Shown here in pieces: positions 1-7,719 of a stretch of 14,291 nucleotides of DNA. The notes under the pieces are model-generated. The model worked only from the letters and a program-made list of their open reading frames with translations, had not been told where the DNA came from and made no database searches. The translations under genes and the position numbers were made by a program. Each line of letters starts with the position of its first letter. Within the stretch, counting starts at the first letter, position 1. Origin of the DNA: Bacteroidetes bacterium UBA1860 (GTDB lineage: Bacteria; Bacteroidota; Rhodothermia; Balneolales; Balneolaceae); the NCBI GenBank assembly GCA_002338335.1, contig DDIC01000082.1, forward strand, positions 18,048 through 32,338, read 5' to 3'.

Positions 1-1
1 T

Positions 2-1915
2 GTTCCCACGGATGTCACATCAGGTCAGACCTTGGATGTATCCTTGGAGACGACCATTGATGGGAATTGGCATCTCTATGCGGTAAGCCTAGATCCAGAA
101 TCGGGTCCCATTCCTACCCAGTTTGGTGTTGTTCGTGACGGCCTACTACGGCTGGCTGGTGATGTCTCTGAATCAGAACCAGACTTGGCGTTTGACCCCA
201 ATTTTGATGCTGAAGTAGCATGGCATACCTCAAAAGCTTCTTTTGAAGTACCCGTCCTTATCGGCGAACTCTCTGAAACCACGATCCCTGTTGCAGCCAT
301 CACAGTTCGATATCAGGTTTGCGACGACCGATCGTGCCTGCCACCCAAAACCAAGACGCTGGAGTTACCCATACAACGTGTCAATGGGCTCACACTTGCA
401 GACCTCCAAGCTGATCAAGAGATCACCGTTACAGTAGAAGAAGGGGTCTTGGTGGGGGGTGAATCCTCCGCCTCGACGACGCCTCGTCTGTCACCCCCTG
501 GCACCAATGACCTAGCAGAATCTGGGTGGTTGGCCTTCATTTGGATTGCCCTTACAGCAGGTTTTGCTGCACTTCTCACACCCTGTGTATTTCCCATGGT
601 GCCCCTCACGGTATCTTATTTTACGAAGCAATCTCCACAGGGTAATGCCAAGTCAGGCAGTGATTCTACTTCCTCAGCCGTGAACGTGACCAAGACGTCG
701 AGAGGATCAACAGGCCCCGCACTACTTTTTGGCCTCTTCATCGTTGCCACTTTTACCATTCTAGGCGTCTTATTATCCCTCATAATTGGGGTATCTGGTG
801 CCAATCAATTTGCTGCCAATCCTTGGGTTAATCTGTTCATTGGTGGCGTCTTATTGCTTTTCGGCTTGAGTCTTCTTGGCTTTTTTGAGCTTCAGTTGCC
901 CTATCAGTTTACCAACTGGTTAAACACTCAGTCCAACGAAAAAGGAGGCTGGATTGGAATCCTGTTTATGGCCTTAACGATCAGTGCTGTATCCTTCTCT
1001 TGTACAGCACCCTTTGTGGGAGCTGTGATTGCAGCAACCGCAACAGGCCAGTGGTTTGCCCCCATCATGGGGATGATCGCCTTTTCTGCAGCTTTTGCAT
1101 CCCCTTTTGTGATGCTTGCCATCTTTCCATCATGGCTTGAATCCCTTCCTAAAAGTGGCACCTGGATGACCTGGGTCAAAATTGCTCTGGGATTCATCGA
1201 GCTTGCGGCTGCAGTGAAATTTATCTCTAATGCCGACTTAGTGTGGCAATGGGGGATTGTTTCACGTCCGTTTGCCATCTCGATTTGGATTGCGCTAAGC
1301 TTGCTGGCAGCTGGGTATTTCTTGGGATTGTACGCAATGGGGCATGAGAAGCGTCCAACATCCATTAGCATGCCTCGCTTTGCACTCTCTTTACCTTTTT
1401 TAGTATTCTCAATCTACCTAATACCTGGTCTTTTGGGGGCGTCTTTAGGGCTTTGGGATGCATGGTTACCACCCAAACAGGCTACAGATGTCAGTGTGGT
1501 GAGATCCGTCATGCTCCAAGCCCCTCGAGGTGAACCTGGGACGAGTTTGGAAGCCGAAGAGGGGTGGCTCGACGACTTGGATGAGGCACTCGCACTTGGC
1601 CAAGAAACAGGTGAGCCAATTTTTATCGACTTTACAGGTTATACATGTACCAATTGTCGAGCGATGGAGACACAAGTGTTTCCACTTGAAGAAGTATCGT
1701 CTCGTTTCGAGAACTTTATCAAAGTAAGACTCTACACAGACGATGGCATCAAGGGCCCAGAGCTCCAAAAAAGGCAATTTGAACTAACTGGAACCGTTGC
1801 TCTTCCAACCTATGTACTTCTAGATGGGACTAGCTCTCAAAAAATTGCACAAGTATCTGGTTATATCCCTGCAGAGGAGTTTATTTCGTTTCTTGACAAG
1901 GGGATCGAAGAGTAG
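2..1915 (+). CDS. dsbD: Thiol:disulfide interchange protein DsbD (5' end cut by window)
   Basis: Inner-membrane reductant carrier that passes electrons from cytoplasmic thioredoxin through a membrane domain to periplasmic thiol proteins. The frame is open from base 2, so the true start and any signal peptide lie upstream; the first possible internal start is a TTG at 32. Counting from that TTG, three cysteine pairs are visible, one per DsbD domain. C97/C102 lie in the N-terminal periplasmic domain (YQVCDDRSCLPP). C185 (LLTPCVFPM) and C324 (SFSCTAPFVG) lie in the multi-helix membrane domain, about residues 165-470. C539/C542 form a CTNC motif in the C-terminal thioredoxin-like domain (about 505-625). 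All three redox pairs are intact, so the protein should be functional. A Ser/Thr/Gly-rich hydrophilic loop (about 200-228) separates the first two membrane segments. The identification rests on domain order and motifs; the last 23 bases overlap the next gene. Confidence 0.95.
   Translation, partial: VPTDVTSGQTLDVSLETTIDGNWHLYAVSLDPESGPIPTQFGVVRDGLLRLAGDVSESEPDLAFDPNFDAEVAWHTSKASFEVPVLIGELSETTIPVAAITVRYQVCDDRSCLPPKTKTLELPIQRVNGLTLADLQADQEITVTVEEGVLVGGESSASTTPRLSPPGTNDLAESGWLAFIWIALTAGFAALLTPCVFPMVPLTVSYFTKQSPQGNAKSGSDSTSSAVNVTKTSRGSTGPALLFGLFIVATFTILGVLLSLIIGVSGANQFAANPWVNLFIGGVLLLFGLSLLGFFELQLPYQFTNWLNTQSNEKGGWIGILFMALTISAVSFSCTAPFVGAVIAATATGQWFAPIMGMIAFSAAFASPFVMLAIFPSWLESLPKSGTWMTWVKIALGFIELAAAVKFISNADLVWQWGIVSRPFAISIWIALSLLAAGYFLGLYAMGHEKRPTSISMPRFALSLPFLVFSIYLIPGLLGASLGLWDAWLPPKQATDVSVVRSVMLQAPRGEPGTSLEAEEGWLDDLDEALALGQETGEPIFIDFTGYTCTNCRAMETQVFPLEEVSSRFENFIKVRLYTDDGIKGPELQKRQFELTGTVALPTYVLLDGTSSQKIAQVSGYIPAEEFISFLDKGIEE
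1874..1879 (+). promoter_or_regulatory. Candidate ribosome binding site (GAGGAG)
   Basis: GAGGAG lies 13 bases before the TTG at 1893, inside the end of dsbD. The spacing is longer than ideal. It is the only Shine-Dalgarno-like run near the possible starts of the downstream gene, so it modestly favours that start over the ATG at 1824 and the TTG at 1944. Confidence 0.3.
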
Positions 1916-4900
1916 AAGCTTTCTTGAGCTTTCAATAAGCTATTTGACGCAGTCCACGATTTTATTTGGGTTTTTTTGCCTTATTGTACTAGCCTTTTGG
2001 CCTCCGCGTGCAAGTTTAGGTCAAGCGGTTCCCACAATTCCTACAATTAGAGCCGTTTCATACACATCTCTTCCAGATACCACTCAGACAGACACAACTC
2101 GTTCCATTCAAGTCCAGCAGGTACCCTGCCCGTCATCCGACTCTACGTGTGTCCGCTTGGAAGTCGTCCCAAGATTTGTAAACCCGCGAACTGATTCTGC
2201 TGGCCAAGATTCAACCAGATTAGATTTAACCGCACGAAATTTTCCCCTTGACGCTTATTCCTCTTTGGCTGATTCCCAGCCCATCCAACAATCAAACCTA
2301 CGCGCAACAGGTTCATTATCCAGATCCATTTTGACAGGGTCCAATCAACAAGCGACGCTGGATGGTGAGTTGCAGCTTCTCATTGAAGGGCCCATAGGCG
2401 AGGATGGTCAACTCAGCGCTCAGCTTAATGACAGAAATATTCCCATTATGCCTGATGGGGCAACGCAATCCTTGGCTGAATTGGACCGACTACGGATTGA
2501 ATACTCATCAAGTTTGGGAGCAGCAGCTCTTGGGGATGTCTCTATAGATTACGCAGAAACGCGATTTACCCCTGTCAAGCGGATGTTGCAAGGTGCCAGT
2601 ATCTTAATCCAGCCAGACTCAGCCTCAACGAACCATAGGTCGATTCTGTCGATGGCCGCCCAACGTGGGGAAATGTACGAGCTCACCATTCAGCCCAAGG
2701 AAGGAATACGAGGGCCATATCCACTTCAAGGAAAGTATAATGAGTCTTCCATTATCATTCTTCCAGGGACGGAAAAAGTGTGGCTCAATGGTCAACGACT
2801 TCAGCGAGGTGTAGATCAAGGGTACACATTAGACGCAGCCTTTGCTGAGATTACATACACAGGCTCGGAGGTGCTCTCATCGACTGATATCTTGAGGATT
2901 GAGTTTCAGTATATCACTCAAAACTACACACGCACCCTAATCCAAGCTCAATCTACAGTAGAGGGGCTGGCGTCGGGTCGACTCTCATTGACAGCCTCCT
3001 ATCTCAGAGAAGCCGATGCGAATGAGTCAGAGCGTTCAGATGCCTTCGAAATATTGGGTGACCCCTCTGCAAACGTAGGGATTTCGGGGGCCGATTCGGT
3101 GGGGCAACTTGAGGACGCCACTTTTCCTCTCTACGTAAAAGTAGACACAGTGATTAACGGCGCTGCCCTAACATACTATGCGTATCGACCTGGAGATCCT
3201 TTGGCAGTGTATCGAGTCCGTTTTTCGAACTTAGGTGAAGGGTTGGGGAGTTATAGACGACTCCTTGATGAAATAAACGGCATCATTTACACTTGGGTCG
3301 GGAAGGGGCAAGGCTCCTATGAACCCATACTGCAGGCTCAGCCACCTGCCTCGAGGCAACTACTGACTCTTGCCGCCACCACACAGCTCCATCCCTCTTG
3401 GAGCCTGACTGGTGAATGGGCGGTGAGTGATGTGGATGCGAACCGATTTTCCTCCCTTGATGACCAGGATAATATCGATCAAGGCTTTTGGGTGGTCTTG
3501 CAAGGGGACTCTCTCCAGGTGGCAGGGGGGGGTAGTCACCTGGGTCTTGAAGTACGAGTTACAGGAAAGCGATTTGAAACCTTGGACCCCATCCGCGACC
3601 CGATGTATGCTTGGCGACTAGGCCTTGAGGACGCAGTGACCACGTCAACCTCAACGTCTGCAGCCAGATTCTCAGATATACCCACAACCCCAGGCCAGAG
3701 TGCGCCCACGCCCAAACCAGGCCCTAGTATTGCGTCTACGCGAGCTTTGGGGGTTCAAGAAGCGTCTTTTGAGCAGTCGGCCTCTTGGCAATCGGCTAAA
3801 TCAAGCGTTCGACTCATGACCCAAAACCAGTGGTTAACCCTTGGCGGTTATCAAGGGTGGGCCCATCAATCTGAGTTCACGAGCCAAAAAGCATCCCTCC
3901 AATTGCAGCATACCGCATGGCAAGATGTTGGCCAACGCACATCTATCAACTCCACTGGACGTATACCCTTGACTCGTGAGTGGTTTCTTGGATGGGAAGG
4001 CCAATACCGAAGCCAAACCTTACAAGACTCATTACAACGTATAGACCTTAAACCACGAATTGGTGTTCAAACCTCCTTGGTTGAATTCTCGATTTATGGT
4101 CGATTGAGAGTGCTGAACCGCCCATCTCTTGTGGATCCATCCCTGTGGATTCAACAAGAACGCATTCGTGGCTTGGGCGGCGAGGTTTTATGGCAACTAA
4201 ATCCTACGACTCGAACCCAGCAACGTATGGAATGGAGAGTCAATCAAGATCAGGCGACACAGGTTAATCTGTTTCATCAAACGCGATATGGCATCACCCC
4301 AACCCAAGATCAGGGGCTCGTGTTGATCCAACTCGATGCGGAGCAACGACCTACGCAATCGTTCAGCTACGTCTTTGTTGGGCCTCAATTTGGAACGCAT
4401 ATTTGGGATGATGTGAATCAGGATGGTGTAGAGCAGTTTGATGAATTCTTTCCCGCCCTCGTTCCTGGTGAAGGTGAATATATCCTCCGCCAATTAATCA
4501 GTACAGAATTTGAACCCCTCAGTACGCTTAGAGTACAGTGGCAACATCAAAATGGAGGCTCAAATTCGCCCTGGAAGTGGACATCGGCCATACGACTGGT
4601 TGAGGAATCAAGGATTGAAAACCCAGTGAGCCTGCTTACGTTCGACCCCAGCTTGTTTTTGAATCACCAAACGACACGCACAGGTCGGTTTACGATTGAT
4701 GAATCGATTCAGTGGAACGCGCCTGCAGGTAAAAATATGCCTGCTCAAAATGTGCCTGCTCAAGAAGATGCAGCATCTTCGGTGTCATTTCAAACATTCT
4801 CATTTCAAGGACTTTATACACAATCATTACGTGATGCCGGTCGAGGGATAGAAGACAACGCACAGTTAGCATTGAAGCTTTCAGCAACCTGGGAGCATCA

Positions 4901-5420
4901 AGCCAACACCACATGGACACCGAGCGTGTCATGGGAATCGAACCAAGTCACATCAGGAGCCTTTTCAAATCGCTCCTTTGACCTAACCCGAACTCATCTT
5001 ATGCTCCAATGGTCGCAACGACGCTCTAGATCCCTCACGTTTCAAGCAAACATAGGCTCACAATTTTCCCAAGAGAGGAGCACTCTATCCTCTCAAGGCA
5101 ACACCCCCCACAGCCAACGCCACCGAGCTGAATTCACGGTCCGATCCTTCACCGCCACTCGGCTTCAAACGCGTGCATCCATACACGGTCAATGGATTTC
5201 ATCGACTCCCTCAACTAATCCATTTGTCAATTTTGAACTCACACAAGGGGTAGGAGAAGGGGTGAGTGGTGGTTGGTCCATTGATATTCAAGGCGAGGTT
5301 GGTGAATTTGAATTAGGATTGCGGTCCGTCGGAGTCTGGGTAGGAAATGACCCATTCGGCCGAGATAGAGCCACTTCTTTGCGTCAAACCGTCCAAGCAA
5401 CAGCCCGATGGATTCTATAA
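1893..5420 (+). CDS. Large exported outer-membrane/surface protein of unknown function, SprA-like features
   Basis: About 1175 residues. The start is uncertain. TTG at 1893 is chosen because it overlaps dsbD by only 23 bases, has a GAGGAG upstream, and gives a basic N-terminus followed by a hydrophobic stretch (LFGFFCLIVLAFW) and a likely signal cleavage near ASLGQ. ATG 1824 would overlap dsbD by 92 bases, and TTG 1944 is also possible. Around residues 296-340, the pattern of a surface loop, 'NGQRL..GVDQGYTLD', then 'AEITYT' and 'LRIEFQY' resembles a repeat module seen in SprA and related large Bacteroidota/Chlorobi outer-membrane proteins. An acidic loop, WDDVNQDGVEQFDEF (about 838-852), resembles the 'D-x-N-x-G-x-x-E-x-D-E-F' segment of the same proteins. 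The rest is rich in alternating polar/hydrophobic strands with many Gln, Ser, Thr and Trp, as expected for beta-barrel. A Pro/Ser/Thr linker lies near 590-620. Family placement is inferred from patterns, and no function is assigned. It could be a dedicated barrel or a SprA paralogue. Confidence 0.72.
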   Translation: MTRGSKSRSFLELSISYLTQSTILFGFFCLIVLAFWPPRASLGQAVPTIPTIRAVSYTSLPDTTQTDTTRSIQVQQVPCPSSDSTCVRLEVVPRFVNPRTDSAGQDSTRLDLTARNFPLDAYSSLADSQPIQQSNLRATGSLSRSILTGSNQQATLDGELQLLIEGPIGEDGQLSAQLNDRNIPIMPDGATQSLAELDRLRIEYSSSLGAAALGDVSIDYAETRFTPVKRMLQGASILIQPDSASTNHRSILSMAAQRGEMYELTIQPKEGIRGPYPLQGKYNESSIIILPGTEKVWLNGQRLQRGVDQGYTLDAAFAEITYTGSEVLSSTDILRIEFQYITQNYTRTLIQAQSTVEGLASGRLSLTASYLREADANESERSDAFEILGDPSANVGISGADSVGQLEDATFPLYVKVDTVINGAALTYYAYRPGDPLAVYRVRFSNLGEGLGSYRRLLDEINGIIYTWVGKGQGSYEPILQAQPPASRQLLTLAATTQLHPSWSLTGEWAVSDVDANRFSSLDDQDNIDQGFWVVLQGDSLQVAGGGSHLGLEVRVTGKRFETLDPIRDPMYAWRLGLEDAVTTSTSTSAARFSDIPTTPGQSAPTPKPGPSIASTRALGVQEASFEQSASWQSAKSSVRLMTQNQWLTLGGYQGWAHQSEFTSQKASLQLQHTAWQDVGQRTSINSTGRIPLTREWFLGWEGQYRSQTLQDSLQRIDLKPRIGVQTSLVEFSIYGRLRVLNRPSLVDPSLWIQQERIRGLGGEVLWQLNPTTRTQQRMEWRVNQDQATQVNLFHQTRYGITPTQDQGLVLIQLDAEQRPTQSFSYVFVGPQFGTHIWDDVNQDGVEQFDEFFPALVPGEGEYILRQLISTEFEPLSTLRVQWQHQNGGSNSPWKWTSAIRLVEESRIENPVSLLTFDPSLFLNHQTTRTGRFTIDESIQWNAPAGKNMPAQNVPAQEDAASSVSFQTFSFQGLYTQSLRDAGRGIEDNAQLALKLSATWEHQANTTWTPSVSWESNQVTSGAFSNRSFDLTRTHLMLQWSQRRSRSLTFQANIGSQFSQERSTLSSQGNTPHSQRHRAEFTVRSFTATRLQTRASIHGQWISSTPSTNPFVNFELTQGVGEGVSGGWSIDIQGEVGEFELGLRSVGVWVGNDPFGRDRATSLRQTVQATARWIL
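3525..3532 (+). repeat. G8 homopolymer tract inside the surface-protein gene
   Basis: Eight consecutive G bases encode part of an AGGGS segment. Runs of this length are prone to slipped-strand length change, and a one-base change here would shift the frame in the middle of the surface-protein gene. No variation can be seen from one sequence. Confidence 0.9.
4734..4763 (+). repeat. Two tandem 15-base repeats (N-M/V-P-A-Q)
   Basis: AATATGCCTGCTCAA is followed directly by AATGTGCCTGCTCAA, differing at one position. Together they encode NMPAQ-NVPAQ in a probably flexible loop of the surface protein. It looks like a small in-frame duplication. Confidence 0.8.
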
Positions 5421-5429
5421 TTTGTGTCT

Positions 5430-5450
5430 AAATATGGATCCATATTTTTT
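5430..5450 (+). terminator. Probable intrinsic terminator after the surface-protein gene
   Basis: AAATATGGATCCATATTT (5430-5447) is a perfect 18-base palindrome that can fold as a 7-bp stem with a GATC loop. It runs into a T tract ending at 5450, 10 bases after the stop codon. The stem is AT-rich, so the terminator may be weak. The 9-mer TGTCTAAAT occurs on both sides (5425-5433 and 5450-5458). Confidence 0.5.
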
Positions 5451-5479
5451 GTCTAAATGTTAAAAAATCAAATCCCTCT

Positions 5480-5508
5480 TTGAGTTTTTAAATAGAATAG
5501 ACTAATAT
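5480..5508 (+). promoter_or_regulatory. Candidate sigma70-like promoter for the exbB cluster
   Basis: TTGAGT (5480-5485) and TAATAT (5503-5508) are separated by exactly 17 bases, and each matches four of six bases of the bacterial -35/-10 consensus. The pair sits in an AT-rich gap about 50 bases before the exbB start and just after a terminator-like palindrome, the expected place for a new transcription unit. Bacteroidota often use a different -7 box, so this is a candidate only. Confidence 0.45.
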
Positions 5509-5559
5509 CAGTCCTTAACTAACTCTCCACTAATTAAAGTCATTCTCTGGAGTCACACT

Positions 5560-6249
5560 ATGGAAACAATCGCTCTCTTTTTTCTTCAATCAGGAGCAGA
5601 TGCTGGATTTTTTAATGTCATCGTAGAAAAATTTAATGAAGGTGGATCTTGGATGTGGCCTGTATTGATTGCGCTTATCCTCGGGCTTGCCATTTTCCTT
5701 GAACGTATCATTACGCTCAACCTTGCAGATATCGACACCAAGAAATTTACACGCGAGGTGCAAGAAGCACTTGATAATGGCGGCGTGGATGCAGCCATTG
5801 AGCTTTGCGCAAACACACGTGGCCCGGTTGCCTCTGTCTTTCAAGCTGGCCTCCTTCGTGCGGAAGAAGGACTCGACGCTGCGGAAAAAGCCATCTCCAC
5901 CTTTGGCTCTATCGAAATGAGCTTCCTTGAGAAAGGACTTGTATGGTTGTCACTCTTTATCGCAACTGCACCTCTTCTAGGGTTCCTTGGAACTGTAGTG
6001 GGGATGATTGAAGCATTTGATGCGATTCAGGCTGCAGCGGATATCTCTCCAAGTCTTGTTGCCGAAGGGATTAAAATCGCCCTTTTGACAACTGCCGGTG
6101 GACTTCTTGCGGGTATTATCCTTCAGGTTGGGTATAACTACTGTGTGAGCAAGATTGATGGTATGATTGCAGAAATGGAGGAGAGCTCTGTTGCACTCAT
6201 CGATTCACTTGCCATTATGAAGCAAGGAAAAAAAATCCTCGCCGACTAA
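5560..6249 (+). CDS. exbB: MotA/TolQ/ExbB proton channel family protein
   Basis: 229 residues. Inner-membrane proton-channel subunit that, with ExbD, uses the proton motive force to energise TonB-dependent outer-membrane transport. Three membrane segments are visible: about 31-48 (MWPVLIALILGLAIF), about 127-152 and about 172-194. The family signature is clear in helix 2, with LLGFLGTVVGMI followed by an acidic EAF, and in helix 3, with ALLTTAGGLLAGI. The conserved pore threonines appear to be present at about T145 and T178. Length and topology are normal for ExbB/TolQ. The ATG at 5560 has GGAG seven bases upstream, a good ribosome binding site. It is the first gene of a cluster with a small membrane protein and two exbD genes, which favours a TonB energiser role over TolQ or MotA, though TolQ cannot be fully excluded. 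Confidence 0.92.
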   Translation: METIALFFLQSGADAGFFNVIVEKFNEGGSWMWPVLIALILGLAIFLERIITLNLADIDTKKFTREVQEALDNGGVDAAIELCANTRGPVASVFQAGLLRAEEGLDAAEKAISTFGSIEMSFLEKGLVWLSLFIATAPLLGFLGTVVGMIEAFDAIQAAADISPSLVAEGIKIALLTTAGGLLAGIILQVGYNYCVSKIDGMIAEMEESSVALIDSLAIMKQGKKILAD

Positions 6250-6262
6250 TCTGGAACACGTT

Positions 6263-6284
6263 GCGTAATACGCGTTAATATTAA
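6263..6284 (+). promoter_or_regulatory. Overlapping palindromes in the exbB/membrane-protein gap
   Basis: GCGTAATACGC (6263-6273, 5-bp arms around a central A) is followed by TTAATATTAA (6275-6284), a perfect 10-base palindrome. CGTTAATATT at 6273-6282 and TTGCGTAA at 6261-6268 recur upstream of the TonB receptor gene. They may be a promoter core or protein-binding site inside the cluster; the function is inferred. Confidence 0.35.
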
Positions 6285-6321
6285 GATTGGCGCTCAACGT
6301 ACCCTCAAAGGAATCAAGAAC

Positions 6322-6654
6322 ATGAAATTACTCAGAACGTTTACTATACCGATTGCCCTTGTCGTCGCGCTTGTAGTGGCACTTACCAACCAGGGACTTA
6401 TCGCCATGATCATTGCCTTTGCTCTGCTCGGTGGTGCACTCCTCATCGCGTTAGCCTCTGGCGTTAAAGGTCTATTCGGGGGTCAGACAGATGTTAAGTC
6501 GATCGCTGCTTTTGCTGTACCATTTGTTGTATTCGGCGTTTCATTCGTCGCAACCGGCACAGGGCAGGAAGCTGGTGTCATTACACTTGTTGTAATGATG
6601 GTTCTTATGGTCGTAGGCGTCACATTGACCACGGTTCGTGGAGTCTTTAGGTAA
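6322..6654 (+). CDS. Small four-helix membrane protein between exbB and exbD
   Basis: 110 residues, almost entirely hydrophobic. Four probable membrane segments lie at about 6-22, 25-45, 60-78 and 84-105, with short loops (LTNQG, GLFGGQTDVKS, TGTGQEAG). No catalytic motif is recognised. The start is well supported: AAAGGAA at 6307-6313 is eight bases before the ATG. The gene ends 11 bases before exbD1, so it is almost certainly co-transcribed and translated in step with it. A small hydrophobic protein in this slot is, to my knowledge, a recurring feature of Bacteroidota exb clusters. An accessory or assembly role in the ExbB/ExbD complex is therefore plausible, but this is inference from position only. 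Confidence 0.8.
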   Translation: MKLLRTFTIPIALVVALVVALTNQGLIAMIIAFALLGGALLIALASGVKGLFGGQTDVKSIAAFAVPFVVFGVSFVATGTGQEAGVITLVVMMVLMVVGVTLTTVRGVFR

Positions 6655-6665
6655 TAGGGACCAAC

Positions 6666-7235
6666 ATGGCACTACTCAACAAGAAAAAACGTCCAGATCC
6701 TGAAATTCCGGGTTCATCGCTTGCGGATATTGCATTTCTTCTGCTCATCTTTTTCTTAGTTACCACAACAATCAACGTGGACACTGGCATTGGATTGACA
6801 TTACCACCCATCCCAGATGAGAATATTGACCCTCCACCGATCAAAGAGCGAAACCTGCTCAATATTTTGGTGAATGCTCAAGGATTGGTACTCTTAGATG
6901 AAACACCTTCGTCTATCACGGAGGTTAAACAAAAGGTCAAAGACTTTATCACCAATTGTGAGCCAGGTAACCCTTGTGTTGAAAATCTCTCGGAAGACCC
7001 AACGGATGCGATTATCTCTATAAAAACGGATCGCCAAACTCCCTACAATATCTACATCAACATGCTTGATGAGGTCATTGGTGCGTATAACGAGCTTCGT
7101 GATGAGGAAGCACGCGCTCTTTATGGTGTGCCATTTAATGCATTGGAAGAGACATCCGAGCAATACCAGTCGATTGCAAAAGATGTCTATCCTAAGAAGA
7201 TTTCGATTGCTGAACCAGACGAGGGAAACTCATAA
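6666..7235 (+). CDS. exbD: Biopolymer transport protein ExbD, long Bacteroidota subtype
   Basis: 189 residues. ExbD is the single-pass partner of ExbB; a membrane aspartate takes part in proton translocation. The protein has a short basic cytoplasmic tail (LNKKKRPDPEIPGSS), then one helix starting LADIAFLLLIFFLVTTT (about 19-36) with the key Asp at D21, then a periplasmic domain. It is longer than the usual 130-150 residues. The extra part contains C98 and C104, five residues apart. The C-terminus, with DAIISIKTDR, AYNELRDEEA and a YPKKISIAEP ending, matches the pattern I know from Bacteroidota ExbD. AGGGA about six bases before the ATG supports the start. It lies between the small membrane protein gene and a second exbD. 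Confidence 0.92.
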   Translation: MALLNKKKRPDPEIPGSSLADIAFLLLIFFLVTTTINVDTGIGLTLPPIPDENIDPPPIKERNLLNILVNAQGLVLLDETPSSITEVKQKVKDFITNCEPGNPCVENLSEDPTDAIISIKTDRQTPYNIYINMLDEVIGAYNELRDEEARALYGVPFNALEETSEQYQSIAKDVYPKKISIAEPDEGNS

Positions 7236-7269
7236 CGAATAGTCGCAGGACACTAACGCACGCCCAGTT

Positions 7270-7716
7270 ATGGCACATTTTAAAAAGAAATCAGCGAATA
7301 CGAAGCAAGATGTCCCTACATCGGCCATGCCTGATGTGGTCTTTATGCTTTTGATTTTCTTCATGGTGACGACAGTCTTGAGAGAGGTCGAGCTCAAAGT
7401 ACAAATCGATTACACACAAGCTGAGAACATCGAGAAAATCGAGCAAAAGCGTCTAGTAAGCTATATCTATATTGGCCCAGAGCGTCTTGGTCCCACCGAA
7501 GTAGGAGAGTCAAAAGTTCAGATTGACGATGCGATCGTTGAGGATATCAACGCCATACGCACCATTATGTACGATAAGCTGATGGAGCAACCAAGGCTAA
7601 TTGTTTCGTTGCGAGTAGATAGAGATTCAGATTTTGGACTCATTACCGACGTAACGCAGGAATTGCGTCACGCAGGAACCTTGCGCATCAACTACTCGAC
7701 CAAGCGCGAGATATAA
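7270..7716 (+). CDS. exbD: Second ExbD family protein
   Basis: 148 residues, the usual ExbD length. It has a short basic N-terminus (MAHFKKKSANTKQD), a single membrane helix with MPDVVFMLLIFFMVTT carrying the conserved Asp at D22, and a periplasmic domain ending near residue 148. It differs from the upstream ExbD in lacking the cysteine pair and the long C-terminal extension, so the two are distinct subtypes rather than a recent duplication. Two different exbD genes behind one exbB suggest a heteromeric ExbD pair or receptor-specific variants. No good ribosome binding site is seen before the ATG, but the start is fixed by the typical ExbD N-terminus. The gene ends three bases before the next ATG. 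Confidence 0.92.
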   Translation: MAHFKKKSANTKQDVPTSAMPDVVFMLLIFFMVTTVLREVELKVQIDYTQAENIEKIEQKRLVSYIYIGPERLGPTEVGESKVQIDDAIVEDINAIRTIMYDKLMEQPRLIVSLRVDRDSDFGLITDVTQELRHAGTLRINYSTKREI

Positions 7717-7719
7717 TCC

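Noticed and set aside
928..1371. 147-codon open frame on the minus strand
   Set aside because: It lies wholly inside the membrane domain of dsbD, has no recognisable motif, and its composition is that of a shadow frame.
4404..4448. EF-hand calcium site in the surface protein (DDVNQDGVEQFDEF)
   Set aside because: The acidic loop resembles one, but it lacks the flanking helices and matches instead a segment common in large barrel proteins; calcium binding is not claimed.
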